Part shown: piece after piece, positions 1-6,157 of the stretch | Position numbering within the stretch: the first letter of the stretch is position 1 | How the letters are laid out: the number at the start of each line of letters is the position of its first letter | Source: a virus | DNA: 38,025 nucleotides | Direction: 5' to 3' (one strand) | Virus record (IMG/VR): IMGVR_UViG_3300032085_000753 | Location: 1-38,025 of that record | The notes under the pieces: model-generated | Databases searched by the model: none | The model's input: only the letters and a program-made list of their open reading frames with translations | What the model was told of the DNA's origin: nothing | Program-made: the position numbers and the translations under genes

Positions 1-248
1 TCGTCTTTCAACCCTTGTTTAATATCTCTGGTATAGTCTATTGCCTCTTCTAGTTTCGTTACTACAAGAGCGTTGTCTGCTTTGATTGCTTGTATATCGA
101 TGTTCTCAACAATCTCTTTCATGTCCATATAGTCTTTGTAGAACTCAAAGCCAGCCCATAGACCACCTGCAAGAGTAGATAGAACTGTAAAGAGGACCAT
201 CATCTTGCCCCCTTTCAACTTCATACCAGCAATTTCTACTTCTGCCAT
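1..248 (-). CDS. Membrane-anchored coiled-coil protein, partial (runs off the left edge)
   Basis: The visible N-terminal 82 codons begin MAEVEIAGMKLKGGKMMV and carry one hydrophobic segment at about residues 17-35, followed by an amphipathic, charged stretch typical of a coiled coil. The start has a good Shine-Dalgarno sequence (AGGAGA, 5 bases before the ATG). It is the last visible gene of the leftward operon and starts 9 bases after the stop of the gene before it. One membrane segment plus a coiled coil would suit a holin-like or membrane-tethering role, but that is only inference. I recall similar short membrane proteins in marine T4-like phages. The C-terminus lies outside the window. 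Confidence 0.75.
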   Translation of the reverse strand, partial: MAEVEIAGMKLKGGKMMVLFTVLSTLAGGLWAGFEFYKDYMDMKEIVENIDIQAIKADNALVVTKLEEAIDYTRDIKQGLKD

Positions 249-257
249 TATTCTCTC

Positions 258-641
258 CTAATCCTCAAACTGCAATGCTTTCAGTTGGTTGAGTTCCCTC
301 TCAAGTTTGAGTATTTCTAATCGTTTCTTTGATAGTTCTAGTTGATAAAGAGTATTACAGTTGACTCTTGACTTTGGTCTTGCGCCAAGTGGTATCACAA
401 TTCTTGCATACACACCAACGTCTGGCGAACTGTCATCAAATTGTGGATCACCTCTTTGAATGCCTGTAACACCAAACTCAAGGTTTGTTGCAGAGCCAAT
501 AGAGTTTTGACAATCTAAATCACCAGCACGAAATCTATCACTTCCAAAGTTGCTTGGCGCACTTGGTATACTCAAGTTTAAAGATTGACTATATGCATTA
601 AAGCTGAATAGCAATGCGAACAATGCTATAAAGTATTTCAT
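258..641 (-). CDS. Small exported protein with C-terminal coiled coil, conserved phage family
   Basis: A 127-residue protein with a clear signal peptide (residues 1-18, ending AYS|Q). The mature part has two cysteines (44 and 95), which could form a disulfide in the periplasm. Residues 98-124 form a leucine- and charge-rich coiled coil (ELSKKRLEILKLERELNQL). The segment around residues 38-60 (RAGDLDCQNSIG, then NLEFGV) is one I recall from marine T4-like phages, always without a known function. Its ATG overlaps the stop of the upstream gene (ATGA), so translation is probably coupled. It belongs to a late, exported-protein operon; interaction with the coiled coil of the next gene is possible but unproven. 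Confidence 0.8.
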   Translation of the reverse strand: MKYFIALFALLFSFNAYSQSLNLSIPSAPSNFGSDRFRAGDLDCQNSIGSATNLEFGVTGIQRGDPQFDDSSPDVGVYARIVIPLGARPKSRVNCNTLYQLELSKKRLEILKLERELNQLKALQFED

Positions 642-1009
642 CGTTTCACTTTAGAGCATATTCGTGACGATACGAATGTTCCTGCTCCCTTATACAACTT
701 AGATTTTGTACAAACATATACGACTTTATCAACAACTTCTTTTTGAAAATATACCTTAATCGTTTTTCTTTTCGTATAAGGAAGTTTGAATAGTCGTTGA
801 AATGATGCAAATGGAAGTTTATTCCACTCGCTATCGAACACAGATATCTGATAGTAATCAACATCACTTCTTCTGTTGTACATCTTAATCTCTGTAGCAT
901 ATACATCAGTCACTTCAGATTGTTCAATCTTCAAGTATGCCGGTGTCATTTCATGGGCAGCAGCGCTAAAAGAAAACAATAACGCTGCTGCTAAAATTAC
1001 AATTCTCAT
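638..1009 (-). CDS. Exported, possible fimbrial-chaperone-like protein
   Basis: A 123-residue protein with a signal peptide (residues 1-18, SAAA|HE). The mature part is rich in beta-strand-forming stretches (for example YYQISVFDSEWNKLPF) and ends with two cysteines (100 and 118) suited to a disulfide. The predicted small beta-sandwich and its place directly beside a pilin-like gene suggest a periplasmic pilus-chaperone-like role, but no diagnostic chaperone signature can be proven by eye. The stop overlaps the start of the next gene by 4 bases. It is probably transcribed late from the TATAAATA box at 2909-2916. Alternative: a structural subunit of the same surface assembly. Confidence 0.7.
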   Translation of the reverse strand: MRIVILAAALLFSFSAAAHEMTPAYLKIEQSEVTDVYATEIKMYNRRSDVDYYQISVFDSEWNKLPFASFQRLFKLPYTKRKTIKVYFQKEVVDKVVYVCTKSKLYKGAGTFVSSRICSKVKR

Positions 1010-1020
1010 AATGTCCTACC

Positions 1021-1533
1021 TTATTTTGCAATGCACTCCGCATTTACAAGTGTTGTATATGTACCAGCAGGGAAAGCCTTACTGTTACCGTAGTCTACCT
1101 GTGAAGAGATTTTGAACTTAGTTGTACCAGCAACCGTCAAATCATATTCGTGAGTGTTGTTGAATGTTATTTTGTTAGTGTCATAGTCCGCCATTCCAGT
1201 ATCAGATACACTATGAACTTCAACATTCCCTGTGAATGCTAGAGTATCTGTTAGGCTTGGTGAACTTGAAAATTCACTTGGAAATGTTATTTTTCCTTTG
1301 AACGCATCAGCAAGTGCTACGTCATAACGAATGATTGGTTGAACGCCACCATCTGCCGCAGTAGTAGAAAGTCTGCTTGCGAGTGGTGTGCCATATACAC
1401 CTTGTGTTTCAGTAAAGATTACACACTTAGACTCTACTGTTCCTGTGATTGGTGCATTTTCGTTTGCGAGTGTTTGACTTGCAAATACTGCTCCAACGAT
1501 TGCTAAAAAATAACCTATTGTTCTCTTAGCCAT
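1021..1533 (-). CDS. Exported pilin-like protein
   Basis: A 170-residue protein with a signal peptide (about residues 1-23, QTLA|NE). The mature chain opens with GTVESKC, where C37 could pair with C167 close to the C-terminus (NAECIAK). It is rich in Ser, Thr, Gly and beta-forming residues with a late FPAGTYTTLVNAEC strand. That is the layout of small bacterial pilus subunits with one disulfide and a G-x-Y near the end. I recall very similar proteins in cyanophages and other marine T4-like phages, annotated as hypothetical. It is 11 bases upstream of the chaperone-like gene in the same late operon. No donor strand or sortase signal is evident, so assembly into a fibre is inference. Confidence 0.75.
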   Translation of the reverse strand: MAKRTIGYFLAIVGAVFASQTLANENAPITGTVESKCVIFTETQGVYGTPLASRLSTTAADGGVQPIIRYDVALADAFKGKITFPSEFSSSPSLTDTLAFTGNVEVHSVSDTGMADYDTNKITFNNTHEYDLTVAGTTKFKISSQVDYGNSKAFPAGTYTTLVNAECIAK

Positions 1534-1544
1534 ATTTTTATCTC

Positions 1545-2393
1545 CTATTTGTCGTACTGTGACCTAATGATTGTTTCAAACTTTTGGTCTTTAGCGAGGC
1601 TTCTCATTGCCCTTCTGTTATCAGGTAATGTACCATCTTTTAACTCAATAGTTTCTTCATAGGTGCCACCTTGTATATCAGCAGCGTAATACGAATCAAA
1701 TTTAGGAACAAGAGACATTTGATCAAACAGTGCAGAAAGTTGCGCCGCATTGACTAGTAATGGATTGTTCTCTTGTGCTAATTGTCTTCTCTTTTCCTTG
1801 TCTTCTAAACTATTCTCTTCATCATCTTTACGTTCATCATCTTCATCATCTACGTCTACTTTGTCTGCAAGAGCATCCTGCACTTCATCTGAATCAAACG
1901 GATTTACAATCACAGGCAATTCTGGTGGCTCATCTTGTGGGCATAACGGGTTCGTCAGTGGATCAAGACAGTCGTCAAAAATATAACTGTAGCGAACGTT
2001 AGCATCTGATACTGTTCCTTCTCCAGTTGTAGTCAGACTTCCATCACCCCATATCTCCCTTGGTAAATTTGCAACGGGTATATTCTTATCAATCGTGTTA
2101 CCGTCTAATCCAGACCAAACATCTGTGCTTTCAAAGATGTTTTCACCGCCACCAACTCTTTCGTTTTGAATCGTTACTGTAAAGTCGTCTTCCCTAACCT
2201 TTGTTACTGTATAGTTATAATGTACTTGATTTACGATAAGACCCGTTTCAGGTGGTAATATCGTTTGCATGTCCCATACTGTTTGACCGTCTGCTGCATT
2301 TCCAGACGTAGCAGTTTTTGTCTCAGAGTAGGCTGAGAATGGCAAGCAAGCCGAGAACAATGCCGCCACCAATAAGGGTAATCGTGCTATCAT
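1545..2393 (-). CDS. Exported acidic protein of unknown function
   Basis: A 282-residue protein with a signal peptide (about residues 1-23, ending AYS|E). The mature N-terminal half (25-160) looks like beta-rich extracellular sequence, with a possible disulfide between C142 and C151. Residues about 166-202 are an unbroken acidic, low-complexity linker rich in Asp, Glu and Lys. The C-terminal 80 residues are probably helical. No known domain is recognised. The first 71 bases overlap the 3' end of the upstream gene, so the signal peptide here is encoded by the same DNA as the membrane segment of that protein in another frame. It probably belongs functionally with the pilin-like and chaperone-like neighbours. 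Confidence 0.75.
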   Translation of the reverse strand: MIARLPLLVAALFSACLPFSAYSETKTATSGNAADGQTVWDMQTILPPETGLIVNQVHYNYTVTKVREDDFTVTIQNERVGGGENIFESTDVWSGLDGNTIDKNIPVANLPREIWGDGSLTTTGEGTVSDANVRYSYIFDDCLDPLTNPLCPQDEPPELPVIVNPFDSDEVQDALADKVDVDDEDDERKDDEENSLEDKEKRRQLAQENNPLLVNAAQLSALFDQMSLVPKFDSYYAADIQGGTYEETIELKDGTLPDNRRAMRSLAKDQKFETIIRSQYDK

Positions 2394-2868
2394 CTTCCAT
2401 TACACTCCTAACTGTATTCTCTTCTTTTGGCTGCAACGCCTCATCGTCTTGCCATGCTGCTTTAGCTTCAACACCAATCTTACCATCATATGGACAAGGT
2501 GTTCCGGCGTGCATCATAGCATCAAACACTCGTTTATCTTGACACATCACAGATACAGCAGCAACTTTCATTCCCATATCATATAGCGTTTTAGCATTCT
2601 TCAGTTTCTCGCAGTTCATATCTCGTACAGTCTTACCAGCAGACAGACCTAGAATCTGTGTCTGAACAGCGCCAGAAACACCAATCGTACACAAATCAGA
2701 ATTTGAGGTATTGATATTGGGAGAAATAGCAGACGGCGGAGGAGATTTAACCGTAGTCTCAGAATCAATCTTACTCGTGTTATCCGTCGTTATCTTATCT
2801 TCTGTTTGTGCATGTGCGACCGAGGACGCAAAAATCAAAGCAAACAAAGCAATGATAAATCTATTCAT
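2323..2868 (-). CDS. Exported protein with C-terminal membrane segment, first gene of the late operon
   Basis: A 181-residue protein. Residues 1-20 are a signal peptide (VAHA|QT). A Ser/Thr/Pro-rich linker (22-57) leads to a compact domain with four cysteines (60, 86, 109, 125), and residues 164-181 are a hydrophobic segment ending at the C-terminus (IGGGIVLGLLAILSLL). This gives a periplasmic domain anchored at its C-terminus. The cysteine domain, with motifs GVSGAVQTQILGLSAG and GTPCPYDGKIG, is one I recall as conserved in marine T4-like phages without a known role. It is the promoter-proximal gene of the leftward operon; a TATAAATA box lies 41 bases upstream. Confidence 0.8.
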   Translation of the reverse strand: MNRFIIALFALIFASSVAHAQTEDKITTDNTSKIDSETTVKSPPPSAISPNINTSNSDLCTIGVSGAVQTQILGLSAGKTVRDMNCEKLKNAKTLYDMGMKVAAVSVMCQDKRVFDAMMHAGTPCPYDGKIGVEAKAAWQDDEALQPKEENTVRSVMEDDSTITLIGGGIVLGLLAILSLL

Positions 2869-2908
2869 CTCATCAATCCTAATATAATTTAATCGTATTT
2901 CATGTTCT

Positions 2909-2916
2909 TATTTATA
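2909..2916 (-). promoter_or_regulatory. T4-type late promoter (TATAAATA) for the leftward exported-protein operon
   Basis: On the minus strand the sequence reads GTCTTTTTGTATAAATA, containing the exact T4 late promoter octamer 41 bases before the ATG at 2868. The same GTCTTTTT-type T-rich stretch precedes the late promoter at 13949. It implies that the exported module is expressed late, by a polymerase carrying a gp55-like late sigma factor. Confidence 0.75.
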
Positions 2917-2925
2917 CAAAAAGAC

Positions 2926-2954
2926 TTTACAAACGACCTCGAATAGTATATACT
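2926..2954 (+). promoter_or_regulatory. Sigma70-type early promoter
   Basis: TTTACA and TATACT are separated by exactly 17 bases, and the gene at 2982 starts 27 bases further on. The element lies back to back with the late promoter of the opposite strand, 9 bases away, so the two polymerase binding sites overlap. Confidence 0.65.
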
Positions 2955-2981
2955 CTATAAGAATGATAATAGGAGACTAAG

Positions 2982-3206
2982 ATGAAATGGATACTAATCA
3001 GCGCATTATTAAGTGGAGGTACTATCACATACCCAGATGAAATAACTTGTAGAAAAGCTGTCGTCGAAATAATCAAATCAACCCCAAATGGAGCCTTGTG
3101 TATTCCTGCTGGTATTGATGAAAGCGAAGAGGCTATGATGAAATTTTCAAAACTACTTGACGCATTGACAAAAGGCTTGGGAGATAATACTTGGAAAAAA
3201 CAGTAA
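2982..3206 (+). CDS. Small hypothetical protein, first gene of the rightward operon
   Basis: A 74-residue protein beginning MKWILISALLSGGT, with a short hydrophobic N-terminus that could be a weak signal peptide, followed by a soluble part with two cysteines (23 and 40). The Shine-Dalgarno sequence is AGGAGA, 8 bases upstream. The TITYPDEITCRKA stretch recalls short host and phage proteins made of a secretion signal and a cysteine pair, but I recognise no family. The promoter at 2926-2954 directly precedes it, and the next gene starts inside its 3' end. Confidence 0.6.
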   Translation: MKWILISALLSGGTITYPDEITCRKAVVEIIKSTPNGALCIPAGIDESEEAMMKFSKLLDALTKGLGDNTWKKQ

Positions 3207-3358
3207 AAGAACTTGCTACCGAAGCGATTGACGAGGCTCGTATTCTAGAGAGTGGTCGGGAAGAGTTTAGTGAGACTCGTATGCTAGAAACTGCTGAACT
3301 TCTCTCTGGTGTGCCATACTTCATGGTCAAGGATGTATATGAAAGGATTAACCGATGA
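3191..3358 (+). CDS. 55-residue hypothetical protein with TTG start
   Basis: This frame starts at a TTG (3191) with GGAGA 6 bases upstream, and encodes 55 residues beginning (M)EKTVKELATEAIDEAR. It is highly charged and helical with no cysteines or membrane segment. It overlaps the previous gene by 16 bases and ends in an ATGA overlap with the next, which fits coupled translation in a tight operon. No ATG or GTG lies near the 5' end, so the TTG start is inferred from the overlap and ribosome site. Function unknown. Confidence 0.55.
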   Translation: MEKTVKELATEAIDEARILESGREEFSETRMLETAELLSGVPYFMVKDVYERINR

Positions 3359-3591
3359 AGAAAACATATCGGGTCGAACAAGCGAAGTATAATCTCAAAT
3401 GGCATAAAGATGCTGAGATGTTGAAGAAATATAATCTAAACTGGGTACAAACGCTCAGGACAATGGTATGGGCTAAACCAGAAGTCTTTCACACGTTCAT
3501 CTATAAGAACGATAATCTAGTTGCACTACACACTCGTAAGAGTTTTCACGAAGCAGAGGCTCTGGGTAAGAAAGTATGTTCGTATAAATAG
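3355..3591 (+). CDS. Small hypothetical protein
   Basis: A 78-residue basic protein (MKKTYRVEQAKYNLKWHKDAEM...) with several Trp and Lys residues and a C-terminal segment containing KNDNLVALHTRKSFHEAEALGKK. Its ATG overlaps the stop of the upstream 55-residue gene. It is probably a small soluble phage accessory protein; no family is recognised. The TATAAATA box that serves the next gene lies within its last codons. Confidence 0.6.
   Translation: MKKTYRVEQAKYNLKWHKDAEMLKKYNLNWVQTLRTMVWAKPEVFHTFIYKNDNLVALHTRKSFHEAEALGKKVCSYK
3583..3590 (+). promoter_or_regulatory. T4-type late promoter (TATAAATA)
   Basis: An exact TATAAATA octamer 29 bases before the ATG of the gene at 3620, overlapping the last codons of the preceding early-type gene. 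It marks the switch from an early-type to a late operon. Confidence 0.7.
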
Positions 3592-3619
3592 ACGAAAGAG
3601 AGATTGTAAGGACTCACCT

Positions 3620-4546
3620 ATGCTTGGATTAAAACAATATATTGCAGAACAACAAAATTTAGAAGATTTGCAAGCATCTATTGAAGAAATGGGTTACAAA
3701 AATATTAAAAAAATCTCTAGCAGGCGTTTGAAAATACTTGTACCTGCGAAAGATAGAATGTCTGCCGCAGAAAAAGTTGCTAATAAGTTAGGTGGTAAGA
3801 TGGCAACAATTGGTTTAGATGCTGGTAAACCAATTGTCGATTTTGTTAATAATCTAAAATTGTATTTTAAACCTATTCCTGGTAGTGGAATTGGCGGAAC
3901 AGCAAAAGAAGATGCTCAACTCACCTCTCTACAAAATCAAATACAAACAGAATTAACAAATGAAGATTTAATGGAGATACCAATTAAAATTGGCAGCTTA
4001 TATTACAATGTAGCAGGTGCGGCAACAACACCCGGCACTCCTAAGTCTGATTTTCATCTTCTTAATCTGAAAGGCGAAGAGATTGTTTGGATTTCACATA
4101 AAGACGGCTCAACATCAAAACATTTTCAGCAATGGGGCGGAATGAGCAAAAGGTCTGAACCAAATATAGCAAATCATCCAGAATCGAAAAAATTTGTTGA
4201 AGATGTAAAGGCAAAATTTGGTGGCGTTATGCCACGAAAAACCACGGTGAGTAGAAAAATTGTAGACAGCAAATTAGCCAATATGTCAGTATATGGTAAT
4301 AAATTTGGATCTTCTATGGGTAGACAAAATGTTACATTGTTGCTACAAGGTCCAATCAAATTGACTAAAAAGAAAGACTATTATGAATTAACTTCTAATC
4401 ACACAGCAGTCAACGGCGAAATAATGACAGGCGGGTATGCACCAGTCTTTATGGCAATATATAAAGGTGACAGAAGTAATTATGGAATTAAAGGGGCACG
4501 TTTAGTTATTCAACCAGCAAACTCTAGGAAATCGAGTAAAATATAA
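3620..4546 (+). CDS. Late phage protein with a possible head-targeting N-terminus and a possible PD-(D/E)XK-like core
   Basis: A 308-residue protein. The start at 3620 is preferred over an upstream in-frame ATG because it has an AAGGA ribosome site and follows the late promoter at 3583. The first residues, MLGLKQYIAEQ, closely resemble the capsid-targeting peptide of T4 internal proteins (MKTYQEFIAEA). The core contains TPGTPKSDFHLLNL followed by VWISHKDGS: D144 and K161 are spaced like the metal-binding Asp and Lys of PD-(D/E)XK nucleases, with Ser where Glu is usual. That makes a nuclease plausible but unproven. I recall similar proteins in marine T4-like phages as hypothetical. The stop codon overlaps the next start by one base. 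Confidence 0.7.
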   Translation: MLGLKQYIAEQQNLEDLQASIEEMGYKNIKKISSRRLKILVPAKDRMSAAEKVANKLGGKMATIGLDAGKPIVDFVNNLKLYFKPIPGSGIGGTAKEDAQLTSLQNQIQTELTNEDLMEIPIKIGSLYYNVAGAATTPGTPKSDFHLLNLKGEEIVWISHKDGSTSKHFQQWGGMSKRSEPNIANHPESKKFVEDVKAKFGGVMPRKTTVSRKIVDSKLANMSVYGNKFGSSMGRQNVTLLLQGPIKLTKKKDYYELTSNHTAVNGEIMTGGYAPVFMAIYKGDRSNYGIKGARLVIQPANSRKSSKI

Positions 4547-5775
4547 TGAAAAACTTTAACTCCTACCTCATAGAACAAAAGAATACTCATATGGAGCATA
4601 TTGAGGACAACGTTCTCAATGGCGGCGTGAATGGCGCTCGTGAAGCGATTAACTTTCTACGCTCGCTTCGTGATATGCTCTCAGGTGATGCCAAGACTAC
4701 AGTAGACGCTACAGTGAAATGGGACGGCGCTCCAGCCGTATTTGCAGGGATTGATCCAAATGATAACAAATTTTTCGTTGCCAAGAAGGGCATCTTTAAC
4801 AAGAACCCAAAGGTATATAAGACAGAAGCTGATATTGATGCAGACACGTCTGGCGATTTGGCAGATAAACTTAAGGCTTCGTTACAAGAGTTTTCAAAAT
4901 TGGGTATCACAGGTGTCGTTCAAGGTGACCTTCTCTTTACCAAAGGTGACACGAAAGACATTACCTATAATGGTGTCAAGCACATTACTTTTCATCCTAA
5001 TACCATTGTTTACGCTGTACCAAAAGACACTCCATTGGGTCGTCAGATTGCACGAGCCAGGATCGGTGTCGTATGGCATACTACTTACACGGGTGACTCA
5101 TTTGAAACAATGCGAGCAAGTTTTGCGAAGCCAATTGCACAAACTCTGACAGACACATCTAGAGTGTTCTCTACCGACGCCGTATATCGTGATGTTTCTG
5201 GTAAAGCTATGATGACAGAAAAAGAGACTGCTGCGATTACAGCAATCCTATCAGACGCAGGTAAGATTTTCAATAAGATTGACCGTGCTACACTCAATGG
5301 TATTTCAGACAACGACGAACTTCTTATGAGAACAAAAACATTCCTCAACACAAAAGTTCGTGCTGGTGAGAGAATGGGAAACACGACAAAACTAACGAAA
5401 GACCTTATGAAGTATCTCATGGATTACTTTGGAAAAGAAGAAGGCAAGCGTAAGACAGAGAAGGGTAAGTCTGGTGTCCGTGGTCGTCAAGCATCTGTTA
5501 TGGAATACTTTGCAAAGACTGATAGTAAAAAAGTTAAACTGATTTTTGACCTGATGGATAAGATTGTGCAAGCAAAGGAAATCATCATCAAGAAGATGGA
5601 CCAAGCAGCTACAATCAACACTCTACTCTCTACAAAAGATGGATACAAAGTTACGGGTCAAGAAGGTTTCGTTGCTGTAGATAGAATGAAAGGCAATGCT
5701 GTAAAGCTAGTTGATAGACTTCAGTTTAGCCACGCTAACTTCTCTGCTGACGTGCAGAAGGGTTGGCAGAAATGA
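4546..5775 (+). CDS. Ligase-like covalent nucleotidyltransferase family protein (DUF6267-type)
   Basis: A 409-residue protein, probably of the phage family I remember as DUF6267. Read against the ATP-dependent ligase and capping-enzyme superfamily it shows: motif I K58-W-D-G; FFVAKKGIF at 76-84; a motif III-like GDL at 127-129; a motif IV-like EGFVAV at 373-378; and a motif V-like VKLVD at 386-390. If real, K58 would be the lysine that receives the nucleotide. Between the motifs it is longer than typical RNA ligases. The N-terminus, MKNFNSYLIEQ, resembles the T4 capsid-targeting peptide, as does that of the upstream gene. The two genes overlap by one base and share the late promoter at 3583. 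Confidence 0.7.
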   Translation: MKNFNSYLIEQKNTHMEHIEDNVLNGGVNGAREAINFLRSLRDMLSGDAKTTVDATVKWDGAPAVFAGIDPNDNKFFVAKKGIFNKNPKVYKTEADIDADTSGDLADKLKASLQEFSKLGITGVVQGDLLFTKGDTKDITYNGVKHITFHPNTIVYAVPKDTPLGRQIARARIGVVWHTTYTGDSFETMRASFAKPIAQTLTDTSRVFSTDAVYRDVSGKAMMTEKETAAITAILSDAGKIFNKIDRATLNGISDNDELLMRTKTFLNTKVRAGERMGNTTKLTKDLMKYLMDYFGKEEGKRKTEKGKSGVRGRQASVMEYFAKTDSKKVKLIFDLMDKIVQAKEIIIKKMDQAATINTLLSTKDGYKVTGQEGFVAVDRMKGNAVKLVDRLQFSHANFSADVQKGWQK

Positions 5776-5790
5776 CAGCATGTCACATTG

Positions 5791-5798
5791 CATAAATA
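5791..5798 (+). promoter_or_regulatory. Possible weak late promoter (CATAAATA)
   Basis: One mismatch from TATAAATA, located 120 bases upstream of the 54-codon gene at 5918 and followed by an 8-bp inverted repeat. Any transcript from here would have to pass the terminator at 5857-5890. Confidence 0.3.
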
Positions 5799-5803
5799 GT
5801 TCT

Positions 5804-5832
5804 ATCAGATAAGCAAAAATGTACTATCTGAT
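5804..5832 (+). other. Stem-loop of unknown role
   Basis: ATCAGATA (5804-5811) is perfectly complementary to TATCTGAT (5825-5832), giving an 8-bp stem with a 13-base loop. No U-run follows, so it is not a classical terminator; it may protect the 3' end of the upstream mRNA. Confidence 0.5.
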
Positions 5833-5836
5833 TATG

Positions 5837-5910
5837 ACTCCTACACACTAAATAAAAGCAGGAAACGCCGAAAGGGTTTCTTGCTTTTTTAATATTGAAA
5901 ACGTAGGAGT
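5837..5910 (+). promoter_or_regulatory. Inverted repeat that can mask the ribosome binding site of the next gene
   Basis: ACTCCTAC at 5837-5844 is an exact complement of GTAGGAGT at 5903-5910, which holds the Shine-Dalgarno sequence of the gene at 5918. The two arms flank the terminator hairpin. In read-through RNA the distal arm would pair with the ribosome site and close it. Confidence 0.5.
5857..5890 (+). terminator. Rho-independent terminator
   Basis: A 10-bp stem (AGCAGGAAAC with GTTTCTTGCT, one G-U pair) closes a short loop and is followed by TTTTT. It lies between the ligase-like gene and the 54-codon gene, and would end the transcript from the 3583 late promoter. Confidence 0.8.
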
Positions 5911-5917
5911 TTTAACC

Positions 5918-6082
5918 ATGTCAGTAAAAACATATTTCAAAAAGAAAATGGATAACTGGGTAGTAGATCGTCAGATTAATGTTTGTAATCAAATGTTAGG
6001 TATGTATGCACTGGGTCCAACTCATCGTAAAGAGGTAGAACAGATTTATACTAGACTATTAGCAGAACGCAGAAGTCGATAA
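5918..6082 (+). CDS. 54-residue basic hypothetical protein
   Basis: A short gene encoding MSVKTYFKKKMDNWVVDR and 36 more residues, ending AERRSR. It is basic and helical, with one cysteine and no membrane segment. The ribosome site TAGGAG lies 9 bases before the ATG and is the strand of an inverted repeat that could be paired and closed in longer transcripts. No promoter of its own is evident between the terminator and the ATG. It may be a small DNA- or protein-binding factor, but nothing in the sequence identifies it. Confidence 0.65.
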   Translation: MSVKTYFKKKMDNWVVDRQINVCNQMLGMYALGPTHRKEVEQIYTRLLAERRSR

Positions 6083-6101
6083 AATATCTCTCATAAAGAA
6101 T

Positions 6102-6109
6102 TATAAATA
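6102..6109 (+). promoter_or_regulatory. T4-type late promoter (TATAAATA) of the glycan cassette
   Basis: An exact octamer 49 bases before the ATG at 6158. It is the only promoter-like sequence seen ahead of the twelve tightly packed cassette genes, which suggests that they form one late operon. Confidence 0.7.
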
Positions 6110-6141
6110 GGGTTGATGCTTGACGTGTCAGCCCTATTTTT
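6109..6141 (+). terminator. Possible terminator or leader hairpin just after the late promoter
   Basis: AGGGTTGA (6109-6116) pairs with TCAGCCCT (6128-6135) with one G-U pair and an 11-base loop, followed by ATTTTTG. It could stop read-through RNA before the cassette; late transcripts starting near 6114 would lack part of the 5' arm and escape it. Confidence 0.45.
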
Positions 6142-6157
6142 GTATGTGAGGATTGTT

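Noticed and set aside
1750-2002. Two plus-strand frames (78 and 80 codons) opposite the acidic exported gene
   Set aside because: Both derive from the acidic low-complexity linker read on the other strand as Ser/Leu/His runs; no promoter or ribosome site.
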